Assembly: GCF_003148825.1 (NCBI RefSeq)
Contig: NZ_QGGZ01000007.1
Location: forward strand, 406,108-470,107
Reading direction: 5' to 3'
Origin: Streptomyces sp. CG 926
GTDB taxonomy: Bacteria > Actinomycetota > Actinomycetes > Streptomycetales > Streptomycetaceae
Length of the DNA stretch: 64,000 nt
This document shows positions 34,735 to 46,448 of this stretch, one piece after another (the stretch's first letter is position 1; every line of letters begins with the position of its first letter). The notes under the pieces were generated by a model. That model was not told where the DNA came from. It made no database searches and was given only the letters and a program-made list of their open reading frames with translations. The translations under genes and the position numbers were made by a program.

Positions 34735-35867
34735 TCCTTCGCCTCCACGATCCGGTCGAACTCGTCGGTCACGGTCGGCATGCCGTCGCCGTCCCCGCCG
34801 CTCCAGCGCACGGTGAGGGTGTGCAGGGCCTCCTCCTGGTCGAGGACGACCGCCTTCTCCCGGTAGAGCTCCAGCAGGGCCAGGAAGCGCGCGACGACGG
34901 TGAGGGTGTCCTCGGCGTCCTCGGTGAGCTCCTGGAAGGTGGCCTCCCCGCGCGTCTTCAGCATCCGCACCACCAGCCCGGCCTGCTCGCGCACGCTGAC
35001 CAGGGGGGCGTGGATGTGGTCCACGTACACCTGGGGCTTGGCCCTGGGCTGCATGGCCTTCACCGCGAGCCGGGCGAATCCCTCCGGGCCGATGCTGATG
35101 ACCACCTCGGGCAGCAGGTCCGCGTGGTGCGGCTCCAACCCGACCGTCCGCGGGTAGCGCCGGCCCTCGGCCTCCGCGCGCCGCTCGAAGATCTCGGCGA
35201 TCTGCTTGTAGGCGCGGTACTGGAGCAGGCGCGCGAAGAGCAGGTCCCGGGCCTCCAGCAGGGCCAGGTCCGCCTCGTCCTCGACCTCGGCGGCCGGCAG
35301 CAGCCGGGCGGCCTTCAGGTCGAGCAGGGTGGCGGCGACGACGAGGAACTCGGTCGTCTGGTCGAGGTCCCAGTCGGGTCCCATGGCACGGATGTGCGCC
35401 ATGAACTCGTCGGTGACCTGGGACAGCGCGACCTCGGTGACGTCGAGCTTGTGCCGCGAGATCAGCTGGAGCAGCAGGTCGAAGGGGCCCTCGAAGTTGG
35501 CGAGCCGCAGGGTGAACCGCCCGTCGCCGCCCGCGGGGCTCGGCGCGTCCGGGTTCGGGGCCGAGGCGTCCGCGTGCTCGGCCGCACCCGTGTCCGCGGA
35601 TCCGGCCGGGCCGGTGTGCGCCGCCGGGCGCGCCCGTGGCGTGCCGGCCCCCGGGGACGGAGCGGGCTCGGAGGGCTGCTGCTGCCCGTCTGCGGGCTCG
35701 GGGGAACGTTCCGGCTCGGGACCGCCTGCCGCCGGCGCGGGGCTCGCAGCGGGCGCCTCAGAGGTTTCGGGGCCTGCTCCCCCGTGCCGCCCGTCCTCGT
35801 CGGAGGCTCCGGGGCCGCGCCCCAGGGCGCGCCGGGTCGGTCGGCCGGATTCGGCGGGGAGGGGCAT
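34731..35867 (-). CDS. scpA: Segregation and condensation protein A (kleisin)
   Basis: A 378-residue protein. The kleisin domain starts near residue 120 with FTLRLANFEGPFDLLLQLIS and continues through VTDEFMAHI, FLVVAATLLDLKAARLLP and a C-terminal winged helix with FLALLELYREKAVVLDQEE. The first 115 residues are a Pro/Ala/Glu-rich, probably disordered extension, long for the family but usual in Streptomyces. ScpA bridges the two Smc heads. ATG 35867 lacks a strong SD, and the true start could be further in, nearer the conserved domain. Confidence 0.9.
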   Translation of the reverse strand: MPLPAESGRPTRRALGRGPGASDEDGRHGGAGPETSEAPAASPAPAAGGPEPERSPEPADGQQQPSEPAPSPGAGTPRARPAAHTGPAGSADTGAAEHADASAPNPDAPSPAGGDGRFTLRLANFEGPFDLLLQLISRHKLDVTEVALSQVTDEFMAHIRAMGPDWDLDQTTEFLVVAATLLDLKAARLLPAAEVEDEADLALLEARDLLFARLLQYRAYKQIAEIFERRAEAEGRRYPRTVGLEPHHADLLPEVVISIGPEGFARLAVKAMQPRAKPQVYVDHIHAPLVSVREQAGLVVRMLKTRGEATFQELTEDAEDTLTVVARFLALLELYREKAVVLDQEEALHTLTVRWSGGDGDGMPTVTDEFDRIVEAKD

Positions 35868-36226
35868 CGCGGTCCAGGAAGTGCGGGGGGCGGCGTGGAA
35901 GGCCGGGCGCCGAGGCCTCGGCCACCAGCAGCCTACGGGCTCGCCCGTGCGACCCGGCGGATCACCGCCCGGACCGGGCGGTCGAGGTTCCGGGGAACCG
36001 CCTCGGCTCCCCGGAGACCCAGGACACACCCGGCCCGGACGGCCGGAACACCGAAGCAACGGGCCCGCCGGGTGGTACGGGGTGGTAGGTGACCGGGACA
36101 CCGGACGCCCGGGCCCGGGAAGGTGGTGCACAGGCCCGAGCAACGGCCCGGAGGCGTGGGCGCGAGGACACCGGGCCGCACGCCGCGCAGGCGGCCCGGA
36201 CACCGCCGAGCAGGCCCGCAGGGCGG
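35868..36226. other. 359-bp gap between scpA and the upstream gene, no gene seen
   Basis: The stretch is rich in short CCGG, GGCCCG and CCGGACAC words. Open frames here have no GC3 pattern that I trust and no recognisable protein. It probably holds the scpA promoter. Confidence 0.45.
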
Positions 36227-36745
36227 TCAGCGGCCGCGCAGGCGCCGTACGAGGATGCTCGCGTCCCCGCGGGATTCCAGATCGGCGAGGACCACCGCGA
36301 CCGCCTCGCGGACGATGCGGCCCCGGTCCACCGCCAGCCCGTGCTCGCCGCGCAGCACCAGCCGCGCGTGCTCCAGGTCCATGAGCTCCTCGGCGGAGAC
36401 GTAGACCGTGATCTTCTCGTCGTGGCGCTCGCGGCCACTGGGGCGCCGGTTCGCGCCCCGGCCCTGCCCTTTGCCCCGGCGGCCGGCGCCGGCCGGGGCC
36501 GACCCCACGCCGCCCGACGGACCGGCAGAACCCTCCTGCGGCCGCCGGGGCTGCCCCACGACGGGCCCGCCGGCGTCCGCGGCGGCCGCGGCCTCCCGGC
36601 CGCGACCCTCGCTCCCCGTGCCCTCGGCCGAAGTGGCCGAGTGTTCCGCGGCGGGCGCCTCCTCGACCCCGCGCCGCGGCGAGGACGACTGGAGCGCCAT
36701 CCCCCCGGTCGTACGGAACAGTTCGTCGGCTCCGGGCAGACTCAC
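36227..36745 (-). CDS. Hypothetical protein with a ribbon-helix-helix-like C-terminus, beside parA
   Basis: About 172 residues. The N-terminal two thirds is low-complexity (Gly, Ala, Arg, Ser). The last 60 residues look like a small DNA-binding fold: a KITVYVSAEELMDLEHARLV strand and helix, then GRIVREAVAVVLADLE, resembling ribbon-helix-helix proteins. GTG 36745 would overlap the parA stop as GTGA; GTG 36757 is the alternative. Being coupled to a ParA ATPase, it could be its DNA-binding partner, as small RHH proteins are in some plasmid partition systems. This is inference. Confidence 0.65.
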   Translation of the reverse strand: MSLPGADELFRTTGGMALQSSSPRRGVEEAPAAEHSATSAEGTGSEGRGREAAAAADAGGPVVGQPRRPQEGSAGPSGGVGSAPAGAGRRGKGQGRGANRRPSGRERHDEKITVYVSAEELMDLEHARLVLRGEHGLAVDRGRIVREAVAVVLADLESRGDASILVRRLRGR

Positions 36746-37902
36746 TCGGCGTGACACCGGGCGAGCACCTCCCTGGCCAGCTGGCGGTAGGCGGCGGCGC
36801 CGACGGAGTTGGATGCGTACGTCGTGATCGGCTCACCGGCGACCGTGGTCTCCGGGAAGCGCACCGTGCGGCCGATGACCGTGTGGTAGACGTGATCGTC
36901 GAAGGCCTCGACGACACGCGCCAGCACCTCACGGCTGTGCACCGTACGGGAGTCGTACATCGTGGCGAGGATGCCGTCGAGCTCCAGCTCGGGGTTGAGC
37001 CGCTCCTGCACCTTCTCGATGGTCTCGGTCAGCAGCGCCACGCCGCGCAGCGCGAAGAACTCGCACTCCAGCGGGACGATGACCTTGTGAGCCGCCGTCA
37101 GGGCGTTCACGGTCAGCAGACCGAGCGAAGGCTGACAGTCGATCACGATGTAGTCGTAGTCGGCCAGCAGGGGCTTCAGGGCCCGCTGCAGGGTGGACTC
37201 GCGCGCGACCTCACTGACCAACTGCACCTCGGCAGCGGACAGGTCGATGTTGCTCGGCAGCAGGTCCATGTTGGGGACCGCCGTCTTGAGCAGCACCTCG
37301 TCGGCCGACATGCCCCGCTCCATGAGCAGGTTGTAGACCGTCAGGTCGAGTTCCATCGGGTTCACGCCGAGACCCACGGACAGCGCGCCCTGCGGGTCGA
37401 AGTCGACGAGCAGCACGCGGCGCCCGTACTCGGCGAGCGCGGCACCCAGGTTGATGGTCGACGTGGTCTTGCCCACGCCGCCCTTCTGGTTGCACATCGC
37501 GATGATCTTCGCCGGACCGTGGTCGGTCAGCGGACCCGGGATCGGGAAGTACGGAAGCGGGCGTCCGGTCGGGCCGATCCGCTCACGGCGCTGACGGGCA
37601 GCGTCGGGGGCGAGAGTGGCCGCGTACTCGGGGTCCGGTTCGTACTCCGCGTCGGGGTCGTAGAAGTGCCCTTCGGGCACATTGTCGTAGTCGGCGAAAC
37701 CCACGGGCTTTTCGCCGCTCAGGTCGCCGGCCCTGGAGTTCACGTCTAGGCCGTCCATGCTCTTTTGGGGCGTCGTCATGTGCTGGTGGTTTGCGAAGGT
37801 GCGTACTGCGACGGAGCCGACGGCTTCGAGCCCGGTAGGGCCTTGGCCCCGCTCAGGCATCCCTGCTCGACCACCCCCAGGAGCAAATGTCGACTCATTC
37901 AC
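36742..37902 (-). CDS. ParA-family ATPase
   Basis: A 386-residue protein. Residues 1-120 are a non-conserved, partly acidic leader. The ATPase domain begins KIIAMCNQKGGVGKTTSTIN (deviant Walker A with both Lys present), followed by LLVDFDPQGALSVGLG and DYIVIDCQPSLGLLTVNAL. It is not the oriC-linked ParA, which lies with parB, but a second chromosomal ParA found beside scpAB in Streptomyces. GTG 37902 is preceded by GAGGAGGT at 10 nt. The stop overlaps the following gene. Cargo unknown; chromosome or polar protein positioning is possible. Confidence 0.9.
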   Translation of the reverse strand: MNESTFAPGGGRAGMPERGQGPTGLEAVGSVAVRTFANHQHMTTPQKSMDGLDVNSRAGDLSGEKPVGFADYDNVPEGHFYDPDAEYEPDPEYAATLAPDAARQRRERIGPTGRPLPYFPIPGPLTDHGPAKIIAMCNQKGGVGKTTSTINLGAALAEYGRRVLLVDFDPQGALSVGLGVNPMELDLTVYNLLMERGMSADEVLLKTAVPNMDLLPSNIDLSAAEVQLVSEVARESTLQRALKPLLADYDYIVIDCQPSLGLLTVNALTAAHKVIVPLECEFFALRGVALLTETIEKVQERLNPELELDGILATMYDSRTVHSREVLARVVEAFDDHVYHTVIGRTVRFPETTVAGEPITTYASNSVGAAAYRQLAREVLARCHAE

Positions 37903-38163
37903 AAGTCGTCTTACCTCCTCGGACGTGACCAGGACACTTATCGATAGGTCAGCGTGGCACCATGCCGACGGTTGGCGACTCTATGGCGTGTCACCACTCA
38001 GCGGCAACACAATCCACCGGACCCGGCACGATGTGTCGGCAACCGAACACCACTCTGTCAAGGGCGCACGAGCTGTCGCTGCGAAGTTTCGCGGGTGTGC
38101 GAAAGGGTTAAAGGGTTACGTTCGAGGCGAGTTGAGCGGGGTCCCGGGGCGCCGCGCAAACGC
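37903..38163. other. parA upstream region, no gene seen
   Basis: This stretch has lower GC than its surroundings and probably carries the parA promoter. A direct repeat AAGGGTTAAAGGGTTA is seen near 38103. No parS-like 14-16 bp palindrome was found. Confidence 0.45.
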
Positions 38164-38195
38164 GACCGGCCGGACCTTGCGGGCAAGGTCCGGCC
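38164..38195 (-). terminator. Terminator after ald
   Basis: Perfect 15-bp inverted repeat CCGGCCGGACCTTGC and its complement with a 2-nt centre, 34 bp past the ald stop. Confidence 0.85.
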
Positions 38196-38228
38196 GGATA
38201 CGTGAGATTGACGTCAGTCGTTGACGGG

Positions 38229-39344
<1,116 letters not shown>

Positions 39345-39497
39345 CGTCGATCACGGTCCTTGACGTTGGGGGAATTACAGGGGCACTTCCATACATACCC
39401 GCCCACAAGAACGCGCAACGGGATGCACCACGGGATGCCGCGGTGAACCCAGTCTAATGAAGGATGACTCGCTGTCTAGCCTTGCAAACGAATAATC

Positions 39498-41486
39498 TCA
39501 GTCGGAAGTACTACGGATTTCGCAGGCTGCGGGGTCATCACCCAGCAATCTGTCGGCTGCGGAGCGATGCAGCCTGGCAGCTGCGGGGTCGCCCAATCTG
39601 TCGAGCGTGTCGGCCAGCCTGACCTGCAGTGCGGCCTGAAGTCGCTGGTCCCCGGCCCGGCGCGCCAGCTCCACCGCCTCGCGGCAGGTGTGCAGCGATT
39701 CCTCGGGCCGACCGGCGTACTCCTGCACCCGCGCCATCTCGCTCAACGCCTTGGCCTGGCCGGGTACATCGGCCAGCTTCCGGTAGCCCGCGGCGGCGGC
39801 CCGCCAGCTGCGCAGCGCGTCCCCGTACCGCCCCGCGTAGGTGTGGACGTTGCCGAGCCGCCCGTACAACCGGGCCTCGTCCGCGCGCTCGCCCCGCGCG
39901 AGGGCCTGGGAGAGCGCCCGGCCGAACCAGTCGGAGGCCCGGTGCCAGTCCGCCAGCTCCTGGTAGGCGCCGCCTACGGATTCCATCGCGCGGCCGGTGG
40001 CGTACGGATCCATCGCGGCCCGTCCCGCGTCCAGAGCGGCCCGGTAGCGCTCCAGGGCCTCCTGGGTCCGGCCGGTCTCGGCATCGAGGTCGGCCAGGTT
40101 CAGTAGCGCGGCGGCCTGCTCCCGGTGCAGGTTGCGGCGCTCGGCCACGTCCAGGACCAGGCGGTGCAGTCCGTACAGCTCGGGGGCGGCCCCGGCCGTG
40201 CCCCGGTGGTCCGCCAGCGCCCGGACCAGGGCCGCGACCAGCCGGCGGGCCAGGGTGTCGAGCCCGCCGTCGGCCACGGCCAGCGAGGCGGCCGCGGTGA
40301 GCGCGGGCAGCCGGGTGTCCAGCCAGGTGGCGGCGGCCCGCCGGTCGGGGAACCGCAGGGCGCGCGGCAGCCCGTCCAGCAGTTCGCGCAGGTCGTCGTC
40401 GACGGCGGCGTCCACCCCGGGCTCCTCGGCCTCGGCCATGGCCCGGCAGGAGTGCAGCAGTCGTACGGTGCGCTCCAGCATCCGGGCCCGGGCCAGCTGG
40501 ACCTCGGCGGGGCGTTCCTTGGCCTCCAGCAGGGCCTGGAGCAGCGGCGCGAGGCAGCCGGGCAGCAGGAAGAGGCCGTCACGGGAGGGGCGGACGAGGC
40601 CCATCCCGGCGAAGTCGTCGAGGGTCGACTGGGCGGCGGCCACGGAGCAGCCGGCCAGGGCGGAGGCCGTGTGCGAGTCGACGATGCCGGCCGGGGCGAG
40701 CGGCAGCAGCCGCAGGGTCCGCTGGGCGGGCTGCGGCAGGGACTCGTAGACGAGCCGGAAGCCGCGGGCGAGCGGGCCGCCGGTGGTGGCGGGCATGTCG
40801 TGCAGCTGCTTGGCCACGTCGGCGACGGAGGCCTTGGGGTGGGCGGCGAGCCACCCGCCCATCAGGACGAGCGCGGCGGGCTGGCCCCCGCACTCCTCGG
40901 CGAGGGCCTCGGCGGCCCGGGGGTCGGCGGTGACCCGGGTGTCGCCGATGCGCTGGACGAGCAGCTCGACGGCGGAGGGGGTGTCGAGTCCGCCGAGGGT
41001 GCAGGGCCGGACGTCGGGGATTCCGGTGAGCGGCCCCTCGGCGGTGACCACGACGAGGCACTCGGGATTGTCCGGCAGCAGGGCGTCCACCTGCTCGGGG
41101 TCGACGGCGTCGTCGACCAGGATGACGACCCGGCGGCCTTCGAGGGCGCTGCGCAGGGTCGAGCTCAGCTCGTCCTCACCGGCTCCGGGCGGGGTGGGCC
41201 GTCCCAGGCCCTCCAGCAGGCCACGGACGGCCCGCTCGGTGTCCACGGTCGCCCCGCCGGGGGTGGTGAGCCGGGTGCGGAGCACTCCGTCGGGGTACTC
41301 CTCGGCCACCTCCTGCACGAAGGCCTCGGCGAGGGCCGTGCGCCCGGACCCCGGCCGCCCGGCGACGAGCAGCACCCGGGCCCGGGGCGCCTTGGCCTTG
41401 CGGCCGGAGAGGGTGTCGAGCCCGGTTCGCGCGATGTCCTCGCGCAGCTCCTTGAGCTCACGCCGCCGCCCGACGAAATCCGCCAC
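39498..41486 (-). CDS. STAND-type ATPase with TPR repeats
   Basis: A 662-residue protein. The N-terminal NB-ARC-like NTPase (about 1-260) begins FVGRRRELKELRED; its P-loop reads GRPGSGRT (43-50) with Arg49 in place of Lys, and RRVVILVDDAVDP is the Walker B. A winged-helix-like part (about 260-330) and a long helical region follow, then TPRs in residues 440-650 (ALLNLADLDAETGRTQEALE and others). This is the SARP/NB-ARC/TPR type without a DNA-binding domain. GTG 41486 is preceded by GGAGAGGAG. Its place between ald and pyrG is, from memory, conserved in Streptomyces. Role unknown; sensing or scaffolding is likely. Confidence 0.85.
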   Translation of the reverse strand: MADFVGRRRELKELREDIARTGLDTLSGRKAKAPRARVLLVAGRPGSGRTALAEAFVQEVAEEYPDGVLRTRLTTPGGATVDTERAVRGLLEGLGRPTPPGAGEDELSSTLRSALEGRRVVILVDDAVDPEQVDALLPDNPECLVVVTAEGPLTGIPDVRPCTLGGLDTPSAVELLVQRIGDTRVTADPRAAEALAEECGGQPAALVLMGGWLAAHPKASVADVAKQLHDMPATTGGPLARGFRLVYESLPQPAQRTLRLLPLAPAGIVDSHTASALAGCSVAAAQSTLDDFAGMGLVRPSRDGLFLLPGCLAPLLQALLEAKERPAEVQLARARMLERTVRLLHSCRAMAEAEEPGVDAAVDDDLRELLDGLPRALRFPDRRAAATWLDTRLPALTAAASLAVADGGLDTLARRLVAALVRALADHRGTAGAAPELYGLHRLVLDVAERRNLHREQAAALLNLADLDAETGRTQEALERYRAALDAGRAAMDPYATGRAMESVGGAYQELADWHRASDWFGRALSQALARGERADEARLYGRLGNVHTYAGRYGDALRSWRAAAAGYRKLADVPGQAKALSEMARVQEYAGRPEESLHTCREAVELARRAGDQRLQAALQVRLADTLDRLGDPAAARLHRSAADRLLGDDPAACEIRSTSD

Positions 41487-41705
41487 GGATCCGCTCCTCT
41501 CCCTGCCACCGGATTGCGAGCGTAGTTCACGCAGAGCGACGACCCGGGTGGAGCGCGGCGGGCAAATCCCCCAATCGGATCAGCAGATGGACCTATTTTT
41601 CACGCGCCGCTCGCACAAGAGGCCCCCGACGGGCCGGCCGGGGCCGGTCGGGGCGGGTCCTGTCCGGTCCGCCCGCCGGGGCCGGCCGGACCGCGGCGAC
41701 GGCGC

Positions 41706-42347
41706 CTACGCCTCGTACGGGCGGGCCGGCCAGGGGGCGAGGGCCGGGCGCAGGGCCTCGATGCCGCCCTCGGAGGCGAGGGCCGCGGCCAGGGCCAGTA
41801 CCCCGGTCACCAGTCCCGGGTTGTGCAGCTCCCCCGCCAGGACCCCGCGGACCAGGTCCGTGAGCGGGACCCGGGCGATCTCCATGTCCGCCTCCTCCTC
41901 GGAGACCTCGTACCGCTCCCCCTCGGCCTCCGCCAGATCCCGCGCGAGGAAGATCCGGACGGCCTCGTCGGAGCCGCCGGGCGAGGTGAAGAAGTCGGCC
42001 AGCACCCGCCATTCGCCCGCCTTGGCGTGCGCCTCCTCGTACAGCTCCCGCTGGGCGGCGTGCAGCGGGTTCTCGCCGGGTACGTCCAGCAGACCGGCCG
42101 GGAGTTCCCACAGCCGGTGCCGCACCGGGTGGCGGAACTGCTTGAGGACCAGCACCCGCTGCTCCTCGTCGAGGGCGAGGACGCACACCGAGCCCGGGTG
42201 CACCTGGTAGTCGCGGCGCACCACCGAGCTGTCGGGCATCCGGACCTGGTCCGAGCGCACGGCCGTCTTCGCGCCCTCGAACGGCGTCCGGGAGGCGACG
42301 ACCTCCCACGACTCCGGTGTGTCCACGATGTCGTTGCCCATGGCCAT
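41706..42347 (-). CDS. Nudix hydrolase, ADP-ribose pyrophosphatase-like
   Basis: A 213-residue enzyme. The Nudix box reads GLLDVPGENPLHAAQRELYEE followed by AHAKAG, with the family's REU-x-EE core present as RELYEE. RHPVRHRLWELPAG before it is the usual lead of ADP-ribose pyrophosphatases. It should cleave ADP-ribose to AMP and ribose 5-phosphate. ATG 42347 is preceded by GGGGAAGG; a second ATG lies two codons in. It is the gene after pyrG on this strand, 77 bp away. Confidence 0.93.
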   Translation of the reverse strand: MAMGNDIVDTPESWEVVASRTPFEGAKTAVRSDQVRMPDSSVVRRDYQVHPGSVCVLALDEEQRVLVLKQFRHPVRHRLWELPAGLLDVPGENPLHAAQRELYEEAHAKAGEWRVLADFFTSPGGSDEAVRIFLARDLAEAEGERYEVSEEEADMEIARVPLTDLVRGVLAGELHNPGLVTGVLALAAALASEGGIEALRPALAPWPARPYEA

Positions 42348-42424
42348 GGCCGATACCTTCCCCGAGAACGCGACAGCCGGGGCACGATCCGTGCCCCGGC
42401 TGCCTACGTTATGCGGTCAGGCTC

Positions 42425-44062
<1,638 letters not shown>

Positions 44063-44540
44063 GGCTGTGCTCGCCAAGAGGGGGCTCCCGTGGTCGCGAA
44101 GTGAGGTGCGTCCGGCGCCGGTCACCATCGAACCGGAGGCTCTCTGGGGGCGCCGAAGCTGCGGTTTCGGGGCCCCTGATTCGCACAGGCAGACCACCGG
44201 TCCACGGGGTACCAGCCTATCAGCGCCCGGCGGGGTCCGCCTCCGGGCACGCGGCGCACACGCTCGGTGCGGGGGCGCCCGAGTGCGCCGGGGTCGCATC
44301 GTCGCTGCTCACCCGTTCGGCCCAACCGCATTCTCCACGGGATCACGGAGATCACTAGGGTGCCGTCATATCCTGCTCGGATATTGCACACATCACCGCC
44401 GGGCAGTCCGTCAGACGGCCTAACCGAGCCGATATACGGAATCATGGGCTCACGCGGAGATCCCTGCACACAGGAGACCGCGCAACCGCGCAATGCAAGC
44501 GCCCTTCGGGGCGGACGTGGCCGTTCGACTGGAGATGCAC
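44063..44540. other. Divergent region between pyrG and the GH15 gene, no gene seen
   Basis: This 478-bp stretch includes a lower-GC part at about 44340-44450 that likely carries the rightward promoter. I see no coding region that I would defend and no clear leader RNA fold. Confidence 0.45.
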
Positions 44541-46346
44541 GTGTCCGGGCGCATCGAGGATTACGCACTCATCGGGGACATGCAGACCGCTGCACTGGTC
44601 TGTCGGGACGGAGCGGTGGACTGGCTGTGCCTGCCACGCTTCGACTCGCACGCCGTGTTCGCGAGCATTCTCGGCACCGAGGATCACGGGTTCTGGCGGA
44701 TCGGCCCGTCGTTCCCTGCCGGCACGGAGGCCCCGCGTGCCACACGCCGCCGCTACCGCGGTGACTCGCTGGTGCTGGAGTCGGAGTGGGACACCCCGCG
44801 CGGCAAGGTCCGCGTGATCGACTTCATGCCGCCCCGCGAGGACCACGCGCCGCAGCTGATCCGCATCGTGGAGGGCATCAGCGGGCGGGTGCCGATGCGC
44901 TCGGCGCTGCGGATGCGTTTCAGCTACGGACGGGTCGTGCCGTGGGTGCACAAGGTCGACGGGCGCACCGTGGCCGTCGCCGGTCCCGACTCCGTCTGGC
45001 TGGACGCCGACGCGCAGACCTACGGCAAGGACCTGACGACGTACTCCGACTTCACCGTCGGACCGGGCGACCGGAAGGCCTTCAGCATCAGCTGGCAGGC
45101 CTCGCACCGCGACGCGCCCGAGACCCCGGACGCCGAGGCGGCCCTGGAGTCGACCACCGACTTCTGGCGCGAGTGGGTCGAGCAGTGCACGTACCACGGG
45201 CCCTACCGGGAGGCCGTGATCCGCTCGCTGATCACCCTCAAGGCGCTCACGTACGGCCCCACCGGCGGGATCGTCGCCGCGCCGACCACCTCCCTCCCCG
45301 AGGAGATCGGCGGGGTCCGCAACTGGGACTACCGCTACACATGGCTGCGGGACGCGGCGATCACCCTCTCCTCGCTGCTGCGCACCGGATACCGCGAGGA
45401 GGCCCGCGCCTGGCGCGAGTGGCTGCTGCGCGCGGTCGCCGGCGACCCGGAGAACCTGCAGATCATGTACGGGATCGCGGGCGAGCGGGAGCTCGGCGAG
45501 ACCGAGCTGGACTGGCTGCCCGGCTACGAGAACTCCCGCCCGGTCCGCGTCGGCAACGGCGCCGCGGGCCAGCTCCAGCTCGACGTGTACGGCGAGGTCA
45601 CCGAGGCCCTGCACCTGGGGCACATGACCGGGCTCGCCCGCAGCGACTACGCCTCGCTGCTGCAGCTCAAGCTGATCCGCTACCTGGAGACCCACTGGGA
45701 CCAGCCGGACGAGGGCATCTGGGAGGTGCGCGGCCCGCGCCGCCACTTCGTGCACTCGAAGGTGATGGCCTGGGTGGCCGTGGACCGCACGATCAAGCTG
45801 ATCGAGAGCGGGGACGCGGACGGCCCGCTGGAGCGGTGGCGCGAGCTGCGCGACGAGATCCACCAGGACGTGTGCGAGAAGGGCTACGACAAGGAGCGCA
45901 ACACCTTCACCCAGTCGTACGGGTCGACGGAGTTGGACGCCTCCCTGCTGCTGATCCCGCAGATGGGCTTCCTGCCGCCGGACGACAAGCGGGTCATCGG
46001 CACCATCGAGGCGATCCAGCGCGAGCTGTCCACGCCCGACGGTTTCATCCTGCGCTACCCGACGGCGGGCGACGAGGCCGGCGTGGACGGCCTGGAGGGC
46101 GACGAGGGGGCCTTCCTGGCCTGTTCGTTCTGGATGGCCGACGACCTGGCGATGATCGGCCGCGTCGACGAGGCGCGCCGGCTGTTCGAGCGGCTGCTGT
46201 CGCTGCGCAACGACCTGGGCCTGCTCGCGGAGGAGTGGGACCCGCGGCTCCAGCGGCAGGTCGGGAACTTCCCGCAGGCCTTCAGCCATGTTCCGCTGAT
46301 CGACACGGCCCTGCGGCTGACGGCCAGCGGGGCGTACGGCGGCTGA
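44541..46346 (+). CDS. GH15-family glycosidase (glucoamylase/trehalase-like)
   Basis: A 601-residue soluble enzyme. It starts SGRIEDYALIGDMQTAALV, the classic N-terminus of bacterial GH15 proteins, with an N-terminal beta domain to about residue 230. The (alpha/alpha)6 barrel has GVRNWDYRYTWLRDAA and ends with GLLAEEWDP, whose Glu is the likely catalytic base, and GNFPQAFSHVPL. Close relatives in mycobacteria are trehalases, so trehalose is a good candidate substrate; alpha-glucans are the other. GTG 44541 has TGGAG 6 nt upstream; ATG 44535 and 44493 are also possible. No signal peptide. Confidence 0.92.
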   Translation: MSGRIEDYALIGDMQTAALVCRDGAVDWLCLPRFDSHAVFASILGTEDHGFWRIGPSFPAGTEAPRATRRRYRGDSLVLESEWDTPRGKVRVIDFMPPREDHAPQLIRIVEGISGRVPMRSALRMRFSYGRVVPWVHKVDGRTVAVAGPDSVWLDADAQTYGKDLTTYSDFTVGPGDRKAFSISWQASHRDAPETPDAEAALESTTDFWREWVEQCTYHGPYREAVIRSLITLKALTYGPTGGIVAAPTTSLPEEIGGVRNWDYRYTWLRDAAITLSSLLRTGYREEARAWREWLLRAVAGDPENLQIMYGIAGERELGETELDWLPGYENSRPVRVGNGAAGQLQLDVYGEVTEALHLGHMTGLARSDYASLLQLKLIRYLETHWDQPDEGIWEVRGPRRHFVHSKVMAWVAVDRTIKLIESGDADGPLERWRELRDEIHQDVCEKGYDKERNTFTQSYGSTELDASLLLIPQMGFLPPDDKRVIGTIEAIQRELSTPDGFILRYPTAGDEAGVDGLEGDEGAFLACSFWMADDLAMIGRVDEARRLFERLLSLRNDLGLLAEEWDPRLQRQVGNFPQAFSHVPLIDTALRLTASGAYGG

Positions 46347-46448
46347 ACGGTGGCGGCTCGCCGGGGCGCGAACTTTCTCGCCGCGCCCCGGTGATCGTCC
46401 GCGCCTACGCTGGAAGGGTCCTATGCCCTGCGGTGGAAGGGGGCAGCC

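Noticed and set aside
37903..38228. parS-like centromere upstream of the ParA gene
   Set aside because: No GTTTCACGTGAAAC-type palindrome was found; the only strong inverted repeat is the ald terminator.
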